From: Chachezhania antarctica
GTDB lineage: Bacteria; Pseudomonadota; Alphaproteobacteria; Rhodobacterales; Rhodobacteraceae
Assembly (NCBI RefSeq): GCF_003646465.1
Contig: NZ_QZEX01000003.1
Location: 355,689-419,688 of the forward strand
Direction of reading: 5' to 3'
DNA: 64,000 bases
Shown here: in pieces, positions 55,969-64,000 of the stretch
How positions within the stretch are numbered: the first letter of the stretch is position 1
How the letters are laid out: each line of letters starts with the position of its first letter
Position numbers and translations under genes: made by a program
The notes under the pieces: model-generated
The model's database searches: none
Told to the model about the DNA's origin: nothing
Seen by the model: only the letters and a program-made list of their open reading frames with translations

Positions 55969-58900
55969 TCAGAACGGGATGACCCAGCGGACCCGTCCGC
56001 CAAAATCGGTTTCGTTGTCCGACATGTGTCCGAACCCGGACAGGTCGAACATCGACCCGCCATCGGTGACGATCGTGATCCCGGCGGCCAGATCGTACTG
56101 GGTCCGGTCGAAGTCCGACACCCAGTCGAACGGTGCGACCGATGCGGGCGCACCTGCCAGCCGGGCCGTCGCGCCGAAGCTGGTATCGCCCAGGAACTGC
56201 GTCATCATCAGCGTGACGTTGGGCCGGATCTGCCCGCCGCCCGCCATGTCGAACACGCCGCCGAATTCCACTGCAGGGCGCAGGTAGAACAGCGTTTCGT
56301 CCTGGAGATCGACCGACAGCGGGATGCCGCCCGTGCCGGTTTCCGTGTACGAGCTTGCCGCGAAACGGGTGACGCCAAGGTCCAGCCGGGGCTTCACGAA
56401 CCATGCGCCGTGGTCGATGGCATAGCCCGCGCGCAGCTGCGCGCCGTAGACCCACTGGCCCTGCGTGCCGCTGGCGGTGGCCGCGCCCAGCGTCCGGGTG
56501 TTGTCGAAGCTGCCCCGGCCAAGATGCGCCGCGGCGCCGAGTTCCCAGTTGCCGGTGAACCGTTTCAGGGACAGGCCGGCCATCGCGGTGCCGCCGTCGC
56601 TGGACCCGCCGGCGTCGGTGGTCAGGTTGCTGAACTCGTAGGCCAGCGAGCCGCCCAAGGCCAGGCCATTGTCCATCAGCGCCTGACCGCCCGCCGCGAT
56701 CCGCGTACCGGTCTGATCGAAGCCCGATGCGCCATCGCTGGCGTCGCGGCTGAACCGGTTGGCCCCGAAGGTCAGATACGCGCATTCCCCGTCTTCGGCC
56801 CAGATCCGGGCCGCGCCTTCGTCCGGGCAACTGAACAGGCTGTCGGCGAACCGCAACGTGCCCGACAGGCGCGCGATCTCGTTGCTTGTCGCCAGTTCCG
56901 GGCCAAGCGCGTTCATCGTCGCGCCGTAGATTTCAGGCAGGGAAACGTCGATAAGCTGTTCCGCCAGATCGACGTCCAGCGCGCCCGCCCGGTACACCCG
57001 GTCGAAATAGGCGCTGAGCGCCCCCTGGTTTTCCGTCACGCCGGACAGCAGGCTGTCATTGGCAAAGTCGACCTCGTAGTTCAGGGCGATCTCGGACGCG
57101 CTGGACTGGCGAAGCCGGTATTGTGCCACGACGGAGGGCACCACCTTCAGATCCGACCCGTCGATCCCGCCGTCGGCCGACATGATCGTCAGGCTCTGCT
57201 TGCCCGTGGGCAGCGTGCCGATCCGGGCGAGGTTGACCTTCACCACCCCGTCTATCGTGGCGTTCCCGCCCACCGACAGCAGATCGCCCTTGCGGCGCGC
57301 CATGTCGAGATCGAAATGGAGGACGCCTGCGCGATGCCGGAAATCCCCGGCGATCCGTGTTCCACCGATCTTGTTCGCCGTGCCGACATAAAACGCGCCC
57401 CAGTTCCGCAGGCGCCGCGCCTCGACCCGCTTTCCGGCGTTCAGGGTGCCGCCGGCGAGGTTGTCGAGCCGGATAGGCGCCGGGCGGTAGGGTGCCGCAG
57501 CGGCTGCCGATGACGAGGATGATTGCGCGACGGGCCCGATCACCTGACCGTTGATCGTGCCGGTATTGGTGATCGTCAACGTGCTGTCGATGTTCGAATT
57601 ATGGATCGCGATGCCGCTTTTGGCGCCGATCGTCCCGGCGTTTTCCAGCGTTCCGTCCTGCGTGCTGTGCACAAGGACACCGGCCGACTTATCGCTTTCG
57701 TGGTAGACACCATCGCCCCCCTGCACCGTCGCGCCTTCGGCCACCGAGATCCTGACCGCCCCGGCCCCCTTTCCGCTGTTTTCCACGTGGATGCCATGGG
57801 CGCCTGCACCCGCAACGGCGATGCTGCCGGTGACCGATACATCGACGGTGGTTCCCGTGCCTTCCGTCCCGTCCTGGGTGCCCCCGGCATACTGGGCGAA
57901 GATGCCCGTCGCGCCGTCGCCTGTCGTGGTCATCTTGCCGCCATAGGTAACGCTGACCGTCCCGGCAGTGCCCATGCCGCCGAAACTGCCCACCACCGCG
58001 CCTTCGGTCGAGGCATCGTCGAGCGTGCCCAGCACGCCGCCGCCGCCGCCGACCGATTGCGCAAAGATCCCGACCGAGTTGTCGCCCTTGGTCGAAATTA
58101 TGCCGCTGGCCGTGACGGTGACCGGGCCGCCATGGGCCGTGGCTTCTGTCGAGTTGTAGGCGGTGCTGCCGATCCGGCTCTTGTCGCTCAGCAACATGGA
58201 CCCGCCATAACCGCCGCCGCCCCCGACCGATTGCGCGAAGATACCCATCGAGGCCGCGTTCAGCGTCCCTGCCGTCTGCGGGCCGGTGTAGATGTCGGAC
58301 TGACTGTTGACCGTGACAGCGCCGCCATTCCCGTCGATGCTTTCGCCTCCATTCACGACCACGGCCGGGTCGCCGTCGGAGGCAACGCCAAGGCTGCCGA
58401 ACAGCGTGCCGCCTCCGCCGCCGACGGATTGCGCGAAGATACCCGGCGATTGTTCGGCCCCGGTGCGGATCGTGCCGGTCTTCGACGTGACGGCGACATC
58501 GCCCCCCGCAACGCTGTTGGAATCCGATGTGGAATTCAATCCGCCAAGCGTCACCTCGGCCTGGTAGAGCGCGGATCGGTTCGTCTTGCCGCCGGTATTC
58601 CCGCCACCCCCGCCGATGGACTGGGCGAACAGGGCAGCGCTGGCATAGCCCGCGGTCGTGACCGCACCGCTGTTGGTGATCGTCACGTCGCCGCCGATAC
58701 CGGCGGCCCGGCCCGACCCGCCGATTGCCACTGTATAGTCGCTCTTCGAGCTGTTGCCTTCGCCCCCGGATCCGCCGCCGCCACCGACGGATTGCGCGAA
58801 GATGCCGTAGGCGTTGACGCCCGTCGTGGAAACCGCGCCGCTGTTGGTCACCGTCGTCGCGGCCCCGTCTCCGCCGGCATTGCCCGATCCGCCGATCAGG

Positions 58901-61900
58901 ATCGTGGCCCCGCCCAGACCTTCGCCCAGGTCCGAAAGCGTCGTCTTCGATCCCAGCTTGGAGGTGACCGTATCGTTGTTGTTGCCGGATTGCCGCGTGT
59001 AGAAGGCGCTCGACGTGGTCGCCGTGGCGCCGCCTGTCCCACCGCCACCGCCGACCGATTGCGCGAAGATACCGTGCGCCACGTCGCCCGATGTCGCGAC
59101 TGCAGCATCGTTCGTGACCTTGACGGTGCCCGCATCCGCGCCCGTCTCGCCCTTGCCGCCAAGGGCCAGGTCCAGCGTTAGCTCGACGGTCGTCGTGTCG
59201 CCGTCGTCATTCTTGCAGGACAACAAGCCGACCTCGTCCACAGGCCCGCACGAACCCGCCACGGTCCCGGAGTAATTCGAGGCCAGCCCGCCGTCGCCAC
59301 CGTTGCCGCCAACCGACTGGGCGAAGATCCCGTGGGCCCCGGCGCCGGACGTCTTGATCGCGCCGCCGGACTGGTTGTCGACGGTGACATCGCCACCCTT
59401 GGCCGAAGCCCCGCCGCCGCCGCCGACCGTGATCCCGATATCGACACCGACAGAGGTATCGTCTTCCCCGGTGTTGGAGGCGAGGTTGTAGATGCCCGTG
59501 CCACCAAACCCGCCCTTGCCGCCGTTCCCGCCGACAGATTGCGCATAGATGGCCGACGAACTGGTCCCCGCGGTGGTGATCCCGGCGCTGTTGGTCACGG
59601 ACACATCGCCGCCGGTGCCGCTGCCACCGCCCGCGCCCCCGATCGTCGTGTCGAGCTTGGTGTTGAAATGTCCACCCGCAAGCAGGTTGCCCAGCACGTT
59701 GTAGGTCAGCCCGCCCGCCCCGCCGGATCCGCCGATGGACTGCGCCTGGATGCCGTCGGAATTGGCATAGGTCGTGGCCAGAACGCCGCTGTTGGTAACC
59801 GTGGTCGCCCCGGCCGTGCCGCCGCTGCCGCCGCTGCCGCCCAGCACCACCGCGACATCGATATCGGCGTTCGGGCCCACGTTCAGCGTGCCCGAGGCCG
59901 CCATGCCACCCGCGCCACCGGATCCGCCGATGGATTGCGCCTGGATCGCGGCGCTGTTGAAATCGCCGGTGGTGATCGCGGCCTTGTTCTGGATCGTGAC
60001 GATCCCGGCACTGCCGCCGCCACCGCCGTCTCCGCCAATCGAAAGCGAGGCATCGCCCTGCGGGTAGCCATCGCCCGGATCGAGATTCATGCCCGCTTCG
60101 ACCGCGAAACCGCCCTGACCGCCCTTGCCGCCAAGGCTCAGCGCCCGGATGCCGGCCGCATTGGCGCCCGCGGTCGTGATCGCCGCGCCGCTGTTCCCGG
60201 TCACGGTGACGTCGCCGGCCTGGCCGCCCGACCCGCCGCCGCCGCCAAGGCTGACGGTGGCCGAGGCCTGGGAGATGCCGGCCACCGTGATGGCCCCGCT
60301 GCCGCGCCCGCCATTGCCACCCTGGCTGATGGCGGAAATCCCGTCCGACTGGAAGCCCGAGGTCTTGATTGCGCCCGAGGCGGTGACCGAAACGTCACCG
60401 GCCGTGCCGCCTTTGCCGCCTTTCGCGCCCACATCGACATCGACCGAACCCAAGCCCAGCCCCTGCCCGCCCATCGTGAAGCCGCCCACGCCGCCCGATC
60501 CACCACCGCTGATCGCGACGATGCCGGGCGACTGGGCGTTGCTCGTCGTCAGCGTGGCGCCGGTCCAATCGACGGCGACCGCGCCGGCCTTGCCGCCGCT
60601 GCCGCCTGCGCTGCCAATCCCGATATTGGCCGACGCGCCGGAAATGCCCTGCGCCGACAGCACCGCGGAGCCGCTGCCGCCGCTGCCGGCCTGGCTGATC
60701 GCCTGGATCCCGGGTGAAAGCTTTCCGCCGGTTGAAATCGTGTCGGTCGACGTGACCGAAACCTTGCCGCTCCCGCCGGCCGTCCCGCCTGCGCCGCCAA
60801 CCGCGACGTTCAGGTTGGCGCCGCCGATGGTGCCCACGGCCCCGACGATATGCGCCACCCCGCCGGACCCGCCGACGCTGGTGGCGACAAGCCCGGGCGA
60901 CGCCTTCCCGGTCGTGGCGATGCCGCCGGCCGAATGGACGCCGACGCTGTCCCCGGTGCCGCCCGCGCCGCCGGAGCCCCCGATGGCAAGGTTCACCCCG
61001 GCGCCGGTGTTGGACGAAACCGTCGTGCCCGACTGGCCGCCACCGCCGCCGACCGATGCCGCCAGTATCCCCGCGGCCCCGTCGCCGCCCGTGGCGATGG
61101 CCCCGCTGGCACCCTGGAAAACACAGCCGTTCGAAGAGCTGGTGCCGCCCCGGCAAAGATCCACGGACCCGCCGTCGCCGCCGCCGGAGCCGTCACCGCC
61201 GACCGAAACCCCCAGTGTCGCGAAGCCCACGGCCGTCGACAGGGTCGTGGCGGCCGACCCGCCCGACCCGCCGACACTGATCGCCGACAGGCCGGTCGCG
61301 TTGCTGCCCGCGGTCGTGATCGCGCCGGCAAAGGTGCCGCTGACGTCGCCCCCGTCACCGGCCGCGCCGCCCGAGCCGCCGATGGCCACCGCGATGTCGG
61401 GCCCGGCATTCGCCGACACCGACAGGGCGTTTCCGGCCGATCCGCCGCCACCGCCGATGCTGGACAGCGCGATGCCGCGGGCGTTGTCGCCCTTCGTCGT
61501 CACGCGCGTTGCGGATTGTGTCGTCACGCTGGACGTGCCGCCATCGTTCCCGGTGCCTCCATTGCCCGAGATCGCCAGCGAAAATCCCACGCCGATGCCA
61601 ACGGCGTTCGATCCGTGCCCGCCCGACCCGCCGATGCTTTGCGCGACGATCCCGTCGGCCCCTGTGCCTGCGGTCGCCACGTCGCCATTGGCGCTGACCT
61701 GGACATTTCCGCCGGTCGAGCCGGACCCGCCCGTGCCGCCGATGGCGACAAGCCCGGCCGTCGAACTGGCCGCCCCGCCGCCACCGCCGACCGACTGCGC
61801 GAAGATACCCGTCGCATCCGCGCCCGCTGTGGTGATCCCGGCCGTGCTGCTGACGGTGACCGCGCCCCCCTTGCCGCCGCCGGACCCGGTGCCGCCGATG

Positions 61901-63732
61901 GAAACGAAGCCGCGTGCATCGCCCCCGTCGCCGCCGGTGCCGCCGATCGACTGGGCGGCCACGCCCCGGCTCCGCTCGCCCGATGTCTGGATGACACCGG
62001 ACACGTCGACACTCACCTTGCCGCCATTGCCGCCAGAGCCGCCATCGGAATCCCCGGACAAGGCCACAAGGCCCTGCGTGCTGGAGGCCTTGCCGCCGCC
62101 GCCGCCCTGGCTCTGGGCATAGATCGCGTCGGAATCATCGGCATCGGTCTGGATCGAGGTATCTTCCGTCCCGGAATAGGTCACCGAAACCGCGCCGCCA
62201 TCACCCGCGCTTTCGACGCTGGCGCCATAGGCCACGATGCCGGATGCCGAGCCGCCGTCGCCGCTGAACCCGCCAACCGCCTGCGCCATGATGCCGTCCG
62301 ACCCGGCGCCTTGCGTGTGGATGTCGCCGGCATAGTCGACGGTCACAGACCCGCTGGGCCCGGAGCCTGCTCCGGCCCCACCCGTCGCGGACGAGGAGTC
62401 GGCCGTGCCGCCTTTGCCACCGGCACCGCCATAGCTGCGCGCGAACAAGCCGGGCGCGCGCGTCCCGTCGGTGGTGATGCTCACGCCACCAGTGCCCGGC
62501 TGGGCGATAGACACCGTCACCGATCCAGCGGTGCCGCCCTGCCCGCCGTCGCCGCCGGTGGAATTCCCCAGACCGAGCGCGACGTCCCCGTCGCCGCCAT
62601 GTCCGCCATCCCCGGCGATACTATCGGCCAGAAGGCCCGGTGATTTCGTCGTGTCGATCTGAAGCCCGGTCGGGCTGCCGCCGGTCGCGTTGGTGATCTC
62701 GACCGTTCCGCCCGCGCCGCCAACACCGCCGGCGCCGCCCTTGCCGTTGCCGTTGCCATTGTCCTTGCCTTCGCCGCCATGCCCGCCGCCGCCGCCCTGC
62801 GACAGGGCCACGACAGCCGTGTCCGCCGAGACAGAGTTCAGCGACAGCGCGACCGATCCGCCCGCACCGCCGACACCGCCCACACCACCATGTCCGGTGT
62901 AATCGAAGGACTTGCCCTCGCCGCCTTCATTGGCGTTACCGCCAAGGCTGACGGCACTGATCGCTGGCAATCCGCTGGCCTTCACGTCCGTGAAAGTGGC
63001 CGACACCGCGCCCCCGGATCCGCCAGCGCCGCCGTCTCCGCCATGGCCGTCACCGAACCCGGTCGAATAGCCTTCGGCGCCGTAACCACCGTCGCCTCCG
63101 GCGCTGACAATGGCCGCGCCGCCCTTCAGGCCCGAAACGTCCACCCCGGAAACCGTCGCCGTGACGACACCGCCGGTGCCGCCCGCGCCACCGTCATCGG
63201 CGTGCTTGTCGCCGGTGCCCTTGTCCTCGTCGTGTGTCTTGCCCTTGCTGCCCGTCGCCGTCACCAGGATCCCCTGTGCGACGGACGAGGACACGCTGAA
63301 GCCGTCCGACAGGTTCACGTTCAGCTGCGCCGCCGCCGGTGCCTGGCTGTATTCGGGTGCGCCGACACTGAAATTCCATGCCGCCGTGGACCCCGAGGAC
63401 GGGCCCGTCGCACCGCCATTGGTCGCGTTTTCGAAGGTGAGTTTGGCTGTCTGGTCGGATGTCGTGTCGGTCAGCGTGAAATCGGTCGCGCCGATCTGCC
63501 CGGAACACGTCCGGCCCAGCGATCCCGACTGGGTGCACGTCGCCCAGCCCGGACCGGCGGCAAGCGCCCCGCACAAAGCTGTCAGTGAAACGGCGCCGAG
63601 CTTTCCGGCCCTGCGCGCAGGCATTCGCCGGTCTGACACAGCCAAAAGGAACAGGTCGGATTGGCCTCGAATATTCTCCACCGCCTCACCCTCATCTTTG
63701 CCGAAAAAGACTTGATCTAGACGGAATAGCAT
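55969..63732 (-). CDS. Giant glycine-rich autotransporter (type Va), 2587 aa
   Basis: A 2587-residue autotransporter. The N-terminus from ATG 63732 has an extended lead (MLFRLDQVFFGKDEGEAVEN...) before the hydrophobic signal LGAVSLTALCGALAAGPGWA; ATG 63624 is an alternative start. Residues about 130-2110 are a passenger built of repeats of the type ...GIFAQSVGGGGGxGG... alternating with GGxxVTVxxSGxIxTxGxxAxGI, which suits a very long beta-helix. A PGVSWLF-like pertactin-type step follows (VGGNATIDGVVKVNLARIGT near 2220). The last 270 or so residues form the beta-barrel, ending in GRVRWVIPF with the expected aromatic C-terminus. Such proteins act as surface adhesins or aggregation factors. 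It is convergent with the hydrolase-like gene (31-nt gap). Confidence 0.92.
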   Translation of the reverse strand: MLFRLDQVFFGKDEGEAVENIRGQSDLFLLAVSDRRMPARRAGKLGAVSLTALCGALAAGPGWATCTQSGSLGRTCSGQIGATDFTLTDTTSDQTAKLTFENATNGGATGPSSGSTAAWNFSVGAPEYSQAPAAAQLNVNLSDGFSVSSSVAQGILVTATGSKGKTHDEDKGTGDKHADDGGAGGTGGVVTATVSGVDVSGLKGGAAIVSAGGDGGYGAEGYSTGFGDGHGGDGGAGGSGGAVSATFTDVKASGLPAISAVSLGGNANEGGEGKSFDYTGHGGVGGVGGAGGSVALSLNSVSADTAVVALSQGGGGGHGGEGKDNGNGNGKGGAGGVGGAGGTVEITNATGGSPTGLQIDTTKSPGLLADSIAGDGGHGGDGDVALGLGNSTGGDGGQGGTAGSVTVSIAQPGTGGVSITTDGTRAPGLFARSYGGAGGKGGTADSSSATGGAGAGSGPSGSVTVDYAGDIHTQGAGSDGIMAQAVGGFSGDGGSASGIVAYGASVESAGDGGAVSVTYSGTEDTSIQTDADDSDAIYAQSQGGGGGKASSTQGLVALSGDSDGGSGGNGGKVSVDVSGVIQTSGERSRGVAAQSIGGTGGDGGDARGFVSIGGTGSGGGKGGAVTVSSTAGITTAGADATGIFAQSVGGGGGAASSTAGLVAIGGTGGSGSTGGNVQVSANGDVATAGTGADGIVAQSIGGSGGHGSNAVGIGVGFSLAISGNGGTGNDGGTSSVTTQSATRVTTKGDNARGIALSSIGGGGGSAGNALSVSANAGPDIAVAIGGSGGAAGDGGDVSGTFAGAITTAGSNATGLSAISVGGSGGSAATTLSTAVGFATLGVSVGGDGSGGGDGGSVDLCRGGTSSSNGCVFQGASGAIATGGDGAAGILAASVGGGGGQSGTTVSSNTGAGVNLAIGGSGGAGGTGDSVGVHSAGGIATTGKASPGLVATSVGGSGGVAHIVGAVGTIGGANLNVAVGGAGGTAGGSGKVSVTSTDTISTGGKLSPGIQAISQAGSGGSGSAVLSAQGISGASANIGIGSAGGSGGKAGAVAVDWTGATLTTSNAQSPGIVAISGGGSGGVGGFTMGGQGLGLGSVDVDVGAKGGKGGTAGDVSVTASGAIKTSGFQSDGISAISQGGNGGRGSGAITVAGISQASATVSLGGGGGSGGQAGDVTVTGNSGAAITTAGANAAGIRALSLGGKGGQGGFAVEAGMNLDPGDGYPQGDASLSIGGDGGGGGSAGIVTIQNKAAITTGDFNSAAIQAQSIGGSGGAGGMAASGTLNVGPNADIDVAVVLGGSGGSGGTAGATTVTNSGVLATTYANSDGIQAQSIGGSGGAGGLTYNVLGNLLAGGHFNTKLDTTIGGAGGGSGTGGDVSVTNSAGITTAGTSSSAIYAQSVGGNGGKGGFGGTGIYNLASNTGEDDTSVGVDIGITVGGGGGASAKGGDVTVDNQSGGAIKTSGAGAHGIFAQSVGGNGGDGGLASNYSGTVAGSCGPVDEVGLLSCKNDDGDTTTVELTLDLALGGKGETGADAGTVKVTNDAAVATSGDVAHGIFAQSVGGGGGTGGATATTSSAFYTRQSGNNNDTVTSKLGSKTTLSDLGEGLGGATILIGGSGNAGGDGAATTVTNSGAVSTTGVNAYGIFAQSVGGGGGSGGEGNSSKSDYTVAIGGSGRAAGIGGDVTITNSGAVTTAGYASAALFAQSIGGGGGNTGGKTNRSALYQAEVTLGGLNSTSDSNSVAGGDVAVTSKTGTIRTGAEQSPGIFAQSVGGGGGTLFGSLGVASDGDPAVVVNGGESIDGNGGAVTVNSQSDIYTGPQTAGTLNAASMGIFAQSVGGGGGYGGSMLLSDKSRIGSTAYNSTEATAHGGPVTVTASGIISTKGDNSVGIFAQSVGGGGGVLGTLDDASTEGAVVGSFGGMGTAGTVSVTYGGKMTTTGDGATGIFAQYAGGTQDGTEGTGTTVDVSVTGSIAVAGAGAHGIHVENSGKGAGAVRISVAEGATVQGGDGVYHESDKSAGVLVHSTQDGTLENAGTIGAKSGIAIHNSNIDSTLTITNTGTINGQVIGPVAQSSSSSAAAAAPYRPAPIRLDNLAGGTLNAGKRVEARRLRNWGAFYVGTANKIGGTRIAGDFRHRAGVLHFDLDMARRKGDLLSVGGNATIDGVVKVNLARIGTLPTGKQSLTIMSADGGIDGSDLKVVPSVVAQYRLRQSSASEIALNYEVDFANDSLLSGVTENQGALSAYFDRVYRAGALDVDLAEQLIDVSLPEIYGATMNALGPELATSNEIARLSGTLRFADSLFSCPDEGAARIWAEDGECAYLTFGANRFSRDASDGASGFDQTGTRIAAGGQALMDNGLALGGSLAYEFSNLTTDAGGSSDGGTAMAGLSLKRFTGNWELGAAAHLGRGSFDNTRTLGAATASGTQGQWVYGAQLRAGYAIDHGAWFVKPRLDLGVTRFAASSYTETGTGGIPLSVDLQDETLFYLRPAVEFGGVFDMAGGGQIRPNVTLMMTQFLGDTSFGATARLAGAPASVAPFDWVSDFDRTQYDLAAGITIVTDGGSMFDLSGFGHMSDNETDFGGRVRWVIPF

Positions 63733-64000
63733 AATGGAATTGAATAAAAAGCCTTGTGTTTTCTATTCGAAGCCCGTGCCGGAGTTATCGTGCCAGGATC
63801 CGGCATTCGGTAACAGGGCCTTCGAAGCAAAGCGTTTTTCGCGACGTGATTGATCCGGCAAAGCGAAATGACAGCTTCTCTAATTGGGCGTTTTGGTCAA
63901 GCTCGTTTTCCTTGTTGTTTGGGATCTCTGTCACTCATCCGGGTCACGCTTCTCTTCGCAGTCTGGTTGATACCACGTGGGGCATCGCTGCACGCATGTG
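63733..64000. other. Upstream region of the autotransporter gene
   Basis: AT-richer DNA with no supported gene up to the window edge. It includes an inverted repeat TGCCGGA...TCCGGCA (63777-63805) and, on the minus strand, a TTGACC that might be a -35 box near 63900, without a convincing -10 partner. The autotransporter promoter is probably here. Confidence 0.4.

Noticed and set aside
57523..62122. Several long plus-strand frames across the autotransporter
   Set aside because: The glycine-rich repeats on the minus strand leave the complementary frames free of stops; the products are Pro/Ala/Arg-rich low complexity.

Overview
The window is about 65% GC with almost no non-coding DNA, and it encodes form II molybdenum hydroxylase subunits, hydantoinase/oxoprolinase subunits, many ABC uptake systems, an RTX serralysin-type protease and a large autotransporter. 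This suggests a Rhodobacterales (roseobacter-type) alphaproteobacterium. That placement is inference from gene content and style; no rRNA or other taxonomic marker lies in the window. No tRNA, rRNA, insertion sequence, integrase or CRISPR array was found.

Region 1 (1-13516, minus strand) is one half of an extracellular contractile injection system (eCIS), a phage-tail-like particle locus. In transcription order it reads: tail sheath, tail tube, a zinc-finger T4-baseplate-like protein, a proline-rich protein, a DUF4255 (Pvc16-type) protein, an AAA+ ATPase, a 75-residue protein, and a giant protein of at least 1890 residues with two eCIS-core DUF4157 (HExxH) domains. The giant protein runs off the left edge. 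Baseplate, spike and further cargo genes are expected beyond that edge. This is the most interesting part of the window.

Region 2 (14176-25514) holds a coxSLM cassette of the form II CO-dehydrogenase-like type, a DUF3772/MscS mechanosensitive channel, an AI-2E family membrane protein, and hyuA-hyuB. Region 3 (25989-30691) is a complete branched-chain-amino-acid/urea/amide-type ABC importer, livKHMGF-like, with a Tat-like binding protein. It is divergent from hyuAB across a palindromic GntR-like site, so the importer and the amidohydrolase probably form one catabolic unit.

Region 4 (30806-34003) has an unrecognised polytopic membrane protein, a divergent PCu(A)C-like anchored protein, and a LysR regulator. 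Region 5 (34138-40882) is a six-gene operon: HAD phosphatase, two Opp/Dpp permeases, a binding protein, a calcineurin-type phosphoesterase and a fused two-domain ATPase. Uptake plus dephosphorylation of a small phosphorylated compound is the simplest reading. Region 6 (41466-44881) is a serralysin-like RTX metalloprotease preceded by a small secreted protein.

Region 7 (45252-53916, minus strand) is an eight-gene operon: C45 autoproteolytic acyltransferase, class C beta-lactamase-like hydrolase, two permeases, fused ATPase, PaiB-like FMN protein, binding protein and PPOX-type flavoprotein. A divergent IclR regulator (54035) faces it across two overlapping palindromes. It looks like a dedicated pathway for taking up and cleaving an acylated peptide or amide. 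Region 8 (54960-63732) contains a secreted alpha/beta-hydrolase-like protein whose nucleophile elbow carries alanine instead of serine, and a 2587-residue glycine-rich autotransporter.

A recurring architectural feature is a strong GC-rich hairpin just after each of the three binding-protein genes and between coxL and coxM. This is consistent with differential stability within polycistronic mRNAs.
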